From Heterostelium album PN500 (Eukaryota > Evosea > Eumycetozoa > Acytosteliales > Acytosteliaceae): a DNA stretch of 64,000 nt. The position numbers and the translations under genes are program-made. The notes below the pieces were generated by a model that searched no databases, was not told the origin of the DNA, and saw only the letters and a program-made list of their open reading frames with translations. The stretch lies in assembly GCF_000004825.1 (NCBI RefSeq), contig NW_008805071.1:1116001-1180000 (forward strand). Reading direction: 5' to 3'. This document shows, in pieces, positions 32,875 through 44,921 of this stretch. The first letter of the stretch is position 1. Each line of letters opens with the position of its first letter.

Positions 32875-35800
32875 TTATTCTTTTCTTTTACTTTTAGTTT
32901 GTTGTTGTTGTGCAGAACTACTACTATTCTTTTTCATACTTTCATTTAATAGATTCTTTGATAACTCTAAAATAGTTGAGTAAAGTATCTTTGGTCCGTT
33001 GTCAATGTCATTATTAGAGTCATCGTCATCGTCGTCATCGTCATCAGAGTTTGAAAGATGAGGAAGTTTAGAAATGAAACTAATCAAAAGGTTTTGTAAT
33101 GGTGAAAAATCTGTTGTTTCTATTTAGATTTAAAAATATTATTATTATTATTATTATATTAGTATAATCTTTATATATTATTTTATCTATCTTAATTTTA
33201 AAATTACTTACTTGAATAAATAATACATGTTTTAATAATGATTGAAATGATATTGAGTGAATTGTAAATGGATTGTTTGGACATTGATTCCGATTTGAGA
33301 TACGATGAAAGCTGGTCGGCTAGTGTCGAGATGTTTATGCTGCTACGTGCAAGTTGTGACAGTATAAAGTTGGTGAGTGGTGTCAGTACTTCCAGAGTCT
33401 GAATGGTTCTCGGTGCAATCTTGTTGCCAATGTTTGTAATCTCTGGCATGATACGCTCGAGCAGCTGTTTTACGAATGGACCGAGTGTGGTTCGCTGGTG
33501 ATGCAGGTGCATCAAGTCGGTCAGCTTGAACAGCTGTATGGGACGCTCCGACTGGCCGGTCATTGGCAGCGTACGACTAGATGCAACCAGCAACTTGCCC
33601 AACAATAGATTGTATCGGTCGATATGCATCATCTGGTCATTATCATTGTTACCACCAGCAACACCAGCACCATCAGCTGATTCCTCTGTTGTGGATGAAT
33701 TGTTGTTGTTGCTGCCGTTGTTACTGGTCGCATAGTAGAGTTGGTAGATAAACTTGGCGGCAATCGGGAGAAGTGGAGACATCATACGACACTCGCGAAC
33801 TTGGTCGAGAAGCAGTTCGACATGCTCGCACAATCCTCGCATTGTGGAACGTCCAGCCAGACCAAGTGTCATATTCTCTGTGACGAACAACAAGTAGGTT
33901 CGCGCAATGTCCAGCGGGAATTGCGGGAGTTTCCTGAATCTGGCGTTCTCCTCTTCGATATCGAATTCATCTTGTTGATTCTCATCGTCACTGTCATGAT
34001 CAGGTTGTTTTCTCTTGTTGTTGTTTGGTTGGATCACTACATCCTGAACGAATGACTGGACAAGCGGTAACATTACTTGACCTCCCCATTCAAAGAAGTC
34101 CTGGAACAACTCGCTGTCCGCTTGAAGAGTTGGTTGCGATCCTTCTACGTGGAACAATATCTTACAGTACACGATGAATAGCGATAGCAATAGCTTGTCA
34201 TTTAACATCAAAACACTGCTGTCGTTATTGTCATTGTCATTGCCACTGGCCAAAAGAGTGAGACGTTGTTGAATGACGGGCATGTACTTGCTAAGACTCA
34301 TCATCAGCTCTGCCAGTACTTTATGCTGTGAGAGTGTACTGTTTCTAGTGACCTGGTGCCTCAACAGAATGTTCAAGAATATATTCGAGACTATGGCACG
34401 ATTGGATGCTTCCGCCAACAATTGTTCGTTGGTAACTTCGTCATCATTGTCGTGTTCCTCTTCTTCCTCCTCATCATCTTGTTCATCGTCACTATCATTA
34501 CTCTTTCTCTTCTTGGTCTTCTTTGGTTTACTACTACTTGAATCTGGATTCAACGACATTTGCTCCAACAATATAATTGGCTCACTGATATTCTTAAAGA
34601 TGAGTTCCAACACTTCATTCGGTGAATTGTCAAAGAGACATAATAATAATGTTTCTTTAAGTTTATCTGGTGTTGTTTCATCAATCTATAAATAACGATG
34701 ATATATATAAATACATTAATACATACACTATTCATATACATATATATATATTGTTATATTATACATACCTCATTAAGATTCTTTAATAAGAATTCACAGA
34801 GCATAGGATAGTTATTGACACCCATTGACGAAGCAATATCGATTGTTAATGACATTGCATTGATTCTAGGTGATTGTGCACCAAACAACCAGAAATACAA
34901 AGTTGTTAAGCTCTCATCTGTAAACTTGGACAACAATGCCTATAGAATAGAAATAGAAACAACAAATAAAGTTGGTCAATATCTTTCTTATAAATCATGA
35001 TTATAGAATGTTATTAACTTACTCTTAAAATATATTGATTCTCAGACTCTTCCAACAATGGTTTGATAGAGTGTATAGTGTTATTTACAATTTCCAAAAG
35101 ACATTCGATATCATCCAATGTTATTTGAATATCCTCTGCCTCTTTTGACTCTTCTTCGTTTTCATCATCTCCTCCTTCCTTTTCTTTCTCTTTTTCTTTT
35201 TCTTTTTCTTTTCTTAAGCTGTTCTTTCTTTTCTTTCTCTATTTCTTTCTTTGATCTTCTACCTTTCTTGCCTGTTTTATTGGTGACGTTACCGGTGGTC
35301 TTTGGTTGATTTTCAGACATCAGCAGTAGAGAGGAATCCGGATGCTTCTCGAGGAATGCAACGATATACTTGAAGGTGTACGCCAGGAACTTGGCAATGT
35401 TACGCAACTCGACGAATCCAACGAGATTCGAGTAGAATCCAATGGTTGCATCACGCTTGCTCTTCACCAGCATGATACACCGGTTCATCATGACACTCGA
35501 ATGTTCATTCTCCGGGAAGTAAGCTTCCACCAGGAGTTGTGTCAGCTTCTTCGAGAGTGGAGCGTTGGCGTGATCCATAACCATACGCTCTAAAAGGTGT
35601 TCCAATGGCACGATGTCAAGGAAGCGAATGGTGGAGATACCCTTGATATACAAGAGCAGATCGAGGAATGCCGATCTGACACGCTCGGAACTGTCGTGAA
35701 TCAGGTTGGAGAGGTGAGGAAGCAGCAATCTAACGATGCTGTGAGAGAGCGGCTGGTTGTCCAACAGGTAGCGGATTCCTTCGAATACCGACTCTCTCAC

Positions 35801-37326
35801 CAATCCACTGGAACGATCGCGTGCAATATCATAGATGATCTTGGTGAGTAAGATCTTTGAGGTTCCCACCGGGATGATCTCCCAGAATTTGGCGAGCACG
35901 CCACACAGTGTTCCCTGGACGGCGGCGTGACGAACGACAATCGCCGGATCAAACAGCAGCTTCTGGAGTTCGACAAACTGGCGTTGCAGCAGCTCGTCTA
36001 CTTCACGAGTCGGTGCCTCAGAGTCGTAGATCGGGAAGGAGTCCATGAATAGTCGAGTTGCATTGGCGCGCACCGCTGAGTTTGCCACGGCAAGCGAACG
36101 CCAGAGAATCGGCTCGTAGACACGCAGCAGCATCGGATCGATTGCTTTGTCCACTGCTTTCTTTTCGTGGAAATAGTGGAGGAATGCCATCAAACACTTG
36201 AACAACTTTGGATTGGCTGCATGAATGGCGCAAGTCGCCAAGTTTTGCAGGCAGCCAAATTCAATGCGCAGCAGAAACGGTCCGGTAGCGGCACGCCATG
36301 CCTTATAGTAGATTTCGGCGTATGCCTCCAAAACACTGCGACTGCACAACACCAGTTGTCCTTTGACTACAGAGTGAATCAAATCGATAAACTGTGGTCG
36401 CAAACTAAAGAGGAATACCAACATCTTCTTGCCTTCCACTGACTTTACAAACTGTGGCTGAATAAAGCAACCCAGCAGCAACTCCTTTATAGATTCGGAA
36501 CTCTCATCACCCAAATCCAACAATAGCAACGCATTCTTCATATTATATAATCTAGTTATATCTATTAAAAATGTTTTTGAATAATATTAGTATTCGATAA
36601 TAATAAAATCAAAAGATCTAGTAATTTCTAAATATAAATTTCATACCAGCGACAACTGTAGATTCAAAAGCTTTCTGAACAAGATAACCAATGGTTTGAG
36701 GAACGAGTTCCTCTTTGTTGGGACGATCTTGTTTGAACCAGATTTCACAAAGCAATGATATTTCATTGGCAATCTTTCCATATAATTTCGATAGTCTCAA
36801 AAGTATATCTTTTGAAAACAACTGGGTTGATTCGATTTGCATCTGTAAATTTAACATTGGTAATAATAAACCTGGAATTTGCAAAAAAAAACATTCATAT
36901 CGTTTAATATTAAAATGGAATGAACTGATATAGTTTGAAACACTTTATAAACTTACTGTGAAATATTGTTGCTATTTGAAAGAGTTGCTCTGGTGGATTG
37001 GTATTCTCTTTGATCTTTATATAGCAATGACAAATGTGGATGATAGATTCGAAACTCTTGAGTGAATCGATCAATATCGTCTTGGAGGTGTTGCTATCGA
37101 TGTCTTGATCCTCTGTCGATGGTACCAGTAGTTCCTCTTCGATCAACGGTATCAACTTATTGTTTAAGAGTGAATCGAATAGACTCTCATGGTGCTTACT
37201 GGGTAACCACGTTAAAAACTCTGTCATATTCATCTCCTCCGACTTGGGAGCTGCCAACTTTGAGAATTCACCTGCAGCTCCATTGGTTTCGATCGCTTTG
37301 AATAATCTATTCTTTAACTTCTCCAT
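32875..37326 (-). CDS. Condensin II complex subunit G2 (NCAPG2-like), with an apparent frame slip
   Basis: Six exons on the minus strand: 37326-36957, 36871-36647, 36561-35023, 34939-34769, 34685-33212 and 33119-32875. They give about 1340 residues if one base is discounted, against about 1143 for human NCAPG2. HEAT-type helices run throughout; the best family block is LLFDPAIVVRHAAVQG, CGVLAKFWEIIP and SNLIHDSSERVRSAFLDLLL in exon 3. NCAPG2 is the HEAT subunit of condensin II, which compacts chromosomes in the nucleus. In exon 3 the frame fails inside a Lys/Glu/Arg-rich AAAG tract near 35165-35240 and resumes one base off as DDENEEE; exon 3 also has one base too many for the next exon's phase. 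This points to an assembly error or a real lesion. Acidic and Asn-rich inserts interrupt the C-terminal half. Confidence 0.85.
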
Positions 37327-38220
37327 ATTATTAATATTCTAATACTATTTTCTATATTTATTACAAAATAATAATAATAATAAATAATTATTATTTTTTT
37401 TCTATCTTTCTTTCTTCTTTAAGCTTTGATTGTTTTAAAAATCATTCATTATCAATAGATATTATATTTAAATAGTAACTTATGTATATATAAAAGAACT
37501 TATCTTGATATTAAACTATCAAACATTGTCAAAAGCTTGCTCAATCATAATTCCTTCTAAATTATTGGCGCCAAAATTTGAATTTTTTTTTTTTTTTTTT
37601 TTAATGTCTCATTCATATGATCATAGTTTAAATTATAAATTAAAAAAAATTATAAAAATCTTCCTTATCTATATATGTTCGTTTTATTATTTAATTAACC
37701 AATAATTTATTTTATTTTCAATTATTATTTTTTTTAAATGTTTATTTACAAATAATATGAAAGGTGATACTTCATTTAACTATTTTTGAGGAAAATGTGT
37801 TGTTGTAACCAACTTTTAAGAATCAGTGATAACTCTATTTTTATGTTCTAAATGTCTCAAAAATAGAGTTTGTAAGTCGTATATATTCAACACAAGTGAC
37901 TTTATTATGTATGTATTTGTGTGTTGAAATGTTCTTGTCAAACTGATAGTCTGTTTTAACAATTGTTTTTGTAAGGTGAACTGCCACACAAACAACAACA
38001 AATCTGATCATCAGAATAAACTTTAAACACCTCGTGGTTTTTTTATTAAACACAAAACAATCGTTTGCTTTTTTTTTTAGCTCAAATCCCTGATTGTCTG
38101 CAAAACTGGTTAAAAAAAATGTTTTATTTTTATTTTCAAAAGTTTTTGTTTGAAATGAATGTTCATTTTTTTGGTGATTCGATTAAATATAGAATCTTCG
38201 AGTAGTAATCAAACTAATGG

Positions 38221-38248
38221 TGACATGGAAGTGCAGTGATTCCAGTCA
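38221..38248. other. Short bulged hairpin
   Basis: TGAC-A-TGGAA (38221-38230) pairs with TTCCA-GTCA (38240-38248) with a single bulged A and a 9-nt loop. Flanking AATCA near 38207 and TGATT near 38262 could close a longer stem. On the minus strand the same bases also read as a plausible short peptide end (PYPMTGITALPCHH, stop), so RNA and coding readings compete. Confidence 0.25.
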
Positions 38249-38755
38249 TAGGATATGGTAATGATTGCTTATAAGCGAAAAAATAAAAATAAAAAATTAA
38301 TAAATTAGATGAATTGGTTTAAGACATTTATTGGTGGCTTTGTATGAATTTGGTAATCTATCCCTTTCTCTACACTACACCTAATCTACACTTACTATAA
38401 ATAAATAATAAAGAAACATTACATAACGATTTGTTTTAAAAATCTACAGACAAAAAAAACAAGGTATTTAAAGTCAGTTCATCATTTGATCACTCATTTA
38501 AACCTCTATCTATCTTTTTCATTTATTATAACACTATAATAACTAAATAAAAGTAAGTAAAAAAATTGTGATTGTTAATGACAATAAATAAAATGAAAAA
38601 CAAAACAATATAATAACATCATAAATATCGGAATAATATATGGAATTGGCGACATCAACCAGTCCGCATGTACGATATTATTATAACCAACGCTTAGTCA
38701 TGATATCATAAGTATCATCAAGCAAATCAAGTAATCAAAAGTTTACACTTTTACA

Positions 38756-38872
38756 GAATTAGTTGTTCGATGGAACAAAATTTTTCATTTTTCTCATTTT
38801 CAACTTTTCTTTGACAGATTCCATCAAAGTATCCAGCATCTTTTGCAGAATTGGAATAGCTAAGATTTGATT
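38756..38872 (-). CDS. Possible terminal exon of a small unrecognised gene
   Basis: On the minus strand, after a possible acceptor (ATTTAG), an open stretch reads WLFLKNQILAIPILQKMLDT and continues as a charged helix with KEKLKMRKMKNF before a stop. Its composition is protein-like and unlike the AT-rich flanks. No upstream exon or start codon can be assigned with confidence, and coordinates are approximate. It may be a fragment of a small gene or chance. Confidence 0.25.
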
Positions 38873-39979
38873 CTTTAAGAAGAGCCACTAAATATGATCT
38901 TTGAAAATATCTAATTAAATAACATGAAACTATTTAAACAAACTAACACTTTCAAATCGATTCACTTACAACAATAACAATTAAATTATCTATTTATATA
39001 TATAAATAATTATCAAAAGTTCGAGAAAACGGTTATTAAATAACTTAACTTACATACACACATATTTTTTATTTTTTCAAAGTAAAGTATTCGTTCATGC
39101 ATCCATTCACTCGACTGTTACATTTCATTTTAACACTAAAAATAATAATCAAATAATAACCATTTTTGTTTCATTACATTAACATTTTCATAATTTGATG
39201 GTGAATTTGTTTCTTGTTAAAGTTTTATCTTTTTTAAAAGATTAATTTGTTGTTTGTAAGTTGTAATTCATTTATTTGTACAAATCGATGAAGTTGTGTC
39301 TTGTTCTGTTCTAGAATCGCTCAAAGTTTATGTATGCTGTCAGCACACACAAACAAAAAACCAACGACATGATTTCATTTTTCAAAAGTTTTGATTTTTT
39401 TTTTTTTCTTAAAACTTTGATACCCCACAACATTCCACACTACCCCACCACACACCAAAAGTTCAAGAAGGTTATTCTGCACGCTCACACTTCTCCACGC
39501 AACTTCCAAGATTTAATTAAAAAAAGTAAATGGTTTATTTAAGTGCCAAAAACAATAATTAAAAACAACAAATACAAATACATAATAACAAAAAATATAT
39601 AAATATATTAAAAGTAAAATCAAATCAAATCATATCAATTTAAATCATAATTCATTCCCTAAACTAAACCTAACTTAATTTTACTTTACTTAATTTAAAC
39701 ATAGACAAGATCTTTGTTTTTTTTTTTGTTCGGTTGTTCTTCTATTCTAAAAACAATTTTTTGACATTTTTTTTTCATTCCATTTATTAAATATTATTTT
39801 TATTTTTTTATTTTTTTCTATTCTGACAAATTGTTGTTGTTTTTTTTGCATAGACAATATACCTAAACATTAGTTATTAATTAATCAATTTATTTATTTT
39901 ATTTTTCATTTTCATTTTTATTTTCATTTTTCTTATACAGAAAACTACACACTAGTAATATAATATACAACTTATAACA

Positions 39980-40771
39980 ATGGACACCGATTTAAAGATC
40001 TATCAAAATCATCACAGAGAAGAGGAGGAAGAAGACGAAGTCTATGACAGAGCCAACGGAACCAACGCCTTGTTGGCCTCAGTCAAGACCAAAGTCAGAG
40101 ACGCATCGGTCAACAACGAGAAGACACTCGCTCTGATGCAAGGAAACGTAAAATCACTGCTAGAGAGCATCGGTGAGGATCCAGAGCGTGAAGGTCTCCA
40201 AAAGACACCACTCCGTATGGCCAAAGCATTGATGTACTTTACACATGGTTATGAATTATCAGTAGATGGTAAGTTTTCGATTGATATAATATCACAAGAC
40301 AAACAAACAAACAAAATAATCTAATAATGTTTTTATTTTCCATTTATTTTTCCAGAAATTATTGGTGGTGCCATCTTCAATGAGAATCATCATGAGATGG
40401 TCGTTGTAAGAGATATCGATATTTTCTCATTGTGTGAACATCACATGGTACCATTCTATGGTAAATGCCATATCGGATATATTCCAGATCGTAAGGTGTT
40501 GGGTCTGAGCAAATTGGCAAGAATCGCCGAGATTTTTGCACGTCGTCTGCAAGTACAAGAGAGATTGACACGTCAAATTGCATTGGCCATCAACGAAGCA
40601 CTCAACCCAATGGGTGTTGCTGTCGTCATCGAAGCCTCACACATGTGTATGGTGATGCGTGGTGTCCAAAAACCAGGTTCCTCCACTGTAACATCATCGG
40701 TCTGCGGTGTCTTTGAACAAGATTCTCGTACACGTTCCGAATTTTTCAGTTTAATTAGATCAAACAAATAA
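39980..40771 (+). CDS. gchA: GTP cyclohydrolase I
   Basis: Two exons, 39980-40268 and 40356-40771, join in phase to 234 residues. The enzyme converts GTP to dihydroneopterin triphosphate, the first step of tetrahydropterin (and folate) synthesis; dictyostelids are known for making D-threo-tetrahydrobiopterin. The catalytic zinc ligands are visible in [13 protein letters not shown] (Cys and His) and [17 protein letters not shown] (second Cys). [20 protein letters not shown] and [23 protein letters not shown] are diagnostic family blocks. The acidic N-terminal 30 residues (EEEEEDE) are a variable extension. A T-rich tract ending in CAG lies just upstream, suggesting a leader intron. Confidence 0.97.
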
Positions 40772-41224
40772 GCAAAAGCTTGTGCTTAACATATTTCACC
40801 CAAACAATCAACAACAAACTATTTTATTTTTTCTAAATCAATCAGTCAATCAATCATTTTTCCAATTCAAACAAACAATCAATTCACAATACCAAATGTA
40901 TGATATTATAATATTTCAAACTATCAACATTCTTTACAACAACACAACAAACAACAACAATAATCCTAGTATTAATAATCCATTTTCAAAAATACACCGA
41001 AATGGAATTCATTCATTAACTTAACTTGGTCGTTAAATTTCGACTCTCCAACTTTTAGGGAATACCTAAATTTTAAAATAAAAAAGTTAATTATTTTTTA
41101 ATAATAATAATAATAATCTGATCTGTTTGTCTGTTTTATTTAGTTATTGAATAAACAATGAAAATAATAATAGATTGATAACAATATGTTTTTTGTATAG
41201 GTACAATGATAGATATTGTTTTGT
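40772..41224. other. Convergent AT-rich intergenic region
   Basis: A 453-base gap between the stop codons of GTP cyclohydrolase (plus) and the IF-3 gene (minus). CAA-rich 3' sequence and an AATAAT tract near 41100 are seen, with no gene. Confidence 0.35.
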
Positions 41225-42056
41225 TTATTTCTTTTTATTCTTTTTGTTTTGACCTTTCTTCTTGAAGGAACCATCGTCTTCATCATCAAAGTCTATATCA
41301 TCGTTGTCGTTATTCTCTTCCTCTGCTTTCTGTGCTTCAAGTTTAGCCTTCCTCTTTTCTTCCTTGATCTTCTCTTGCTTCAAAATTTGATCCATCATCT
41401 TCTCTTCCTTTTCACTGATACCCAACTCCTTCATAAGTTGTTTCTTTTTCTTTTCCTCCTGTTGCTTCATCTTCAACTCTTCCATTAACTCCTTCTTTGT
41501 TTGTTGTTGTTTTTGAGGTTGTTCTTTCTTTGTTTGTTGTACCTGTTGTTGTTTCTTATCTATTTCTGTTTCATCTTCTTGGTCTTCATCTTGATCTTCA
41601 TCTTGATCTTCGTCCTCATCTTGATCTTCATCTTCCTCATCTTCGTCCTCATCTTCATCTTCATCTTCATCCTCCTCTTCATCTTCATCTTCATCATCTT
41701 CGTCTTCATCCTCATCAAATTCATCATCATCATCATCATCATCATCCTCTTCTTCAATTGTATTTCCATTTTCATCTTTGTAGGTCAATTCATTCTTTAT
41801 CTTTGCTAAATCAGCAGCTGACAACGGTACAAACTTGGCAACCATCACCTTATTGTCGGTATCAGACTGCTCCACCAATTTACCGTATCTAGCAATGGGT
41901 GCTGCCACCTTTTTGAATATCAGATCACCAACCTCCTTATTAAACAATGTCGCAGGGAATACCAATGACACCGTTGTCTTCAATCCAGCCTTTAAAAATC
42001 TCTTTAATCTTCTAATCTTCATATCCAAATCGGATGCTTGAATAGTTGGTGACAAC

Positions 42057-42090
<34 letters not shown>

Positions 42091-43955
42091 ATTTATAATT
42101 AGTAACATATTATTTCTTATTATTAACAATTTATATCACAACTTACAAATATATTTTTATCTTTCTTTCTGAGTTTAGCATTGAGTTCTTTGACCTTGAG
42201 TTCGTAGGACTTGACGTGTCTGGACATGACGACAAACTTGACGATGCTTGGGTTTTCGGGGTTGTTTGATTCGTGGATCAAAAGGAGATCTTGTTCCTGT
42301 GACTTGGCCATTTTCATTGCTTCCTTGCCACTGATCGACTCGGCTACCAGTTTGCTGTCGGTACCGATCACCCTGACATTCGGGAGACGAACGATATCCT
42401 CGTTGTACTTGAGCTTCTTGATTCCCAGTTGACGACATGCACGGTTGACACGCAATCTCACTTGGGTGGAGGGATCGATTGCCTTGCTAAAGTATTTGAC
42501 TTTGGCTACGTCCTCAGCGCTGTAGACAGTGTCGTCAACGAGCTCGCCCTCCTCAATGTCGTGATCGCCATACTCGATTCGTTGTCTCATGATATCGCCA
42601 TAGTCGTAGTTCTCGTCAAATTCGTTGTCGTCAAACTCTCTGTCGTTGTCAAAGTCACGTGCCGAACGCTTTTCATCGGCTTGCTGCTTTGCCTTCAACG
42701 CTTTGTAACCACCGGATTCACGCTTGGGTTTCTTCAGCTTTTTCTTGTCTTTTCCGCTTCGCTCACGACCAAACATATCGGAGAAATCATCGTCTTCGCC
42801 ATTCTCACCTTCAAAGCCATCGGCTCTCTGTTTCGATTGATCCTTTCGCTTGGAATCTGGAATATCCTTCTTGTTCTTTGATGATGCTGATGTTGATGAA
42901 GTTTTACCAGTTGGCGATGTTGATGACTGTCCACTCTGATGTTGGTGGTGTTGTTGTTGATTCTGTTGATTTTGGAAACCAGTGAGTACTTGTGTTTGAA
43001 TTCTACCAGCATTTCTTTGATTCAATGACGATTCAAATTGTTTCTGAGAGTTTTCGAAATTTGCATCTTTGAATCTATTGTTGTTGTTGTTTCCTGGTGG
43101 TGTTTTAGTTGTTTGTTGTTGTTGTTGTTGTTGGTTATTTTGTTGTTGATTATTTTGTTGTAATGTCTTTTGATTCATCTGGTTCAATTGTCTCAAGTGA
43201 TTTAAAAATGAAATTTGAGTTCCTTGTTGTGGTGGTGGTTGTGCTGTCGATTGTTGATGTTGTTGAATATTAAAGATAGGTGATTGTTGTTGATGTTGTT
43301 GTTGTTGTAGATTTTGTTGTTGTTGATGTTTAGGTGGTATATTTGGAAATTGTTTCGCAGAGAATGGGAATGTCGATTTGTTACTATTACTACTGTTTGT
43401 CGCATTGTTATTCGGCTGTTGTTGTTGTTGTTGCTGATTCTGTTGTTGATTTCCATTCTTTTGTTGATTGAAATTTATATTCTTAAATAAATCGGATTGT
43501 GGTTGTTGATAAAGTGGTGATGAAAAGAATAAATTACCACTATTACCATTATTATTACTATTACTATTATTGGTGTTGGTATTCGCGTTGTTATTATTAT
43601 TACTATTATTATTGTTATTATTAGATTGACCCTGTGATGCTTGTTGGTTTTGCTTCAATGGGAAATTAAAGATTGCAGACAATGGTCTTTTCGATGGGTC
43701 ATGTAATCTATTATCCTGCAAAAATGATAACTTTGGTCTATTCTGATTCTGATTTTGATTTTGATTTTGATTTTGAGTTTGATTGTTATTATTGTTGTTG
43801 TTGTTTGAACTATTATTGTTATTATTGTTATTATTATTGGTGGTAGAGTATAATCTCGAAGTTAGATTTAAACTACTTCTCAAGACATTACCACTATTAC
43901 TACAACAACCATGTCTCAGAATTGTATTTGAAGTATAGTTTGATACAGTCAACAT
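41225..43955 (-). CDS. Mitochondrial translation initiation factor IF-3, with Asn/Gln-rich insertion and acidic tail
   Basis: Two exons on the minus strand, 43955-42147 and 42055-41225, join in phase to 879 residues. The N-terminus has a mitochondrial presequence character with LTSRLYSTTNN at about residues 31-41. A 350-residue Asn/Gln-rich region follows. The IF-3 N domain is seen in RLRVNRACRQLGIKKLKYN and VRLPNVRVIGTDSKL, and the C domain in exon 2 as LSPTIQASDLDMKIRRLKRF and LKAGLKTTVSLVFP. After the C domain comes an Asp/Glu run of about 60 residues and a Lys/Glu-rich helix. Bacterial IF-3 is about 180 residues, so three quarters of this chain is extra. IF-3 keeps mitoribosomal subunits apart and proofreads initiation; the role of the additions is unknown. 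Confidence 0.85.
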
Positions 43956-44921
43956 TGTTAATACTGCTCTGATATACTAACTTTACTCTATGACAATAAG
44001 ACTAGCTTGAAAAAGTACCTCTTCTCAAATAAAATAAAAAATTAAAAAACGAACTAAAAGTTTTTTAAAAAGGTAATTTTTTTTTTTTTTTTTACCACAA
44101 ACACATCATTATTTATCATTGAATAGTACAATTCTTTGTTGTTTACTTGTATCTTTACTCAAAGAATAGTACCAAGATCAATTTGTGTGTTTGTTCAAGT
44201 ACAATCAGGGTTCAAAAATAAAATAATATAATATAGTGTATTTATAAAAGTTACTAATATTCCTTTATTTTTAAGTAGATAGATCATAATGAGGTGAACA
44301 TAATATTATTAATTAATTAATAATACCGAGATAATAAATATAACAACTATGAAAATCCATATGGAAGAAGATAGTTAGAGTGTTTGCAAACAATCGAAAT
44401 AGATCTTGGTGTCAAAAACCAATCAACACACGATCCAATTTTGCAAAAAAAAATAAAAAATTTTGTTGTTATTCAAAAAAAAATCAATTTTTTTATTTTA
44501 TTTTTTTAATAGTGGTTTTTTTTTTCAAACAATTTTGATCAACTTTTAAGTGATTACAATATTCATTGTTTTAAATAAAGAGATAACTAGAAAGGTCAAA
44601 CAAGTTCATAATTAAATAGATTTAAAATATTTAAATATTTTCTTCTTTCTTTTTATATAGATACGCAATAAATCAATCACCAATCAATCACCAATACACC
44701 TCCAAATCATTTGTAACATTAAATATATATAAATCAAAACAACAACATTTAACCTTTTTTAAAATATCTTTATTTTTTGTATTTTATTTTTACTCATTAT
44801 TTCTTTTTTTCTTTTATAACACACATATTTTCATAAATACACAACTTTCACTCAATCAATCAATAACAACGCTAAACAATAGTAATAATAGTAATAATAT
44901 AAAAAAGATAAAGATAAAGAT
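43956..44921. promoter_or_regulatory. Divergent intergenic region
   Basis: A 966-base gap between IF-3 (minus) and PIR121 (plus) start codons. It has A/T runs, a T run near 44079-44092 and a tandem ATAAAG tract just before the PIR121 start codon. No frame or structured RNA is supported. Confidence 0.4.

Larger units (their letters stand above)
37327..39979. other. Long gap with scattered coding-like or structured islands
   Basis: About 2.65 kb with no firm gene. Three islands (38216-38280, 38647-38715, 38758-38885) are clearly less AT-rich than their surroundings and are described separately. A CCCACAA word near 39423 resembles the upstream element of dictyostelid small-RNA genes, but I find no matching RNA downstream. 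The end of the gap (after about 39950) is the leader of GTP cyclohydrolase, preceded by a likely acceptor ending TTATACAG. Confidence 0.4.

Noticed and set aside
33741-34055. Plus-strand frames opposite condensin G2
   Set aside because: Antisense shadows of HEAT-repeat exons with no independent support.
38647-38715. Possible C/D box snoRNA (TTGATGATA word on minus)
   Set aside because: No D box (CTGA) at a suitable distance and no terminal stem.
39421-39540. CCCACAA word as a possible small-RNA promoter element (DUSE)
   Set aside because: No structured or class I-like RNA begins at the expected distance downstream, and the word lies in a CA-rich tract where it can occur by chance.
41497-41892. 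Hydrophobic Leu/Phe/Ile-rich frames on plus that look like membrane proteins
   Set aside because: They are the antisense reading of the Asp/Glu repeat tail of IF-3.
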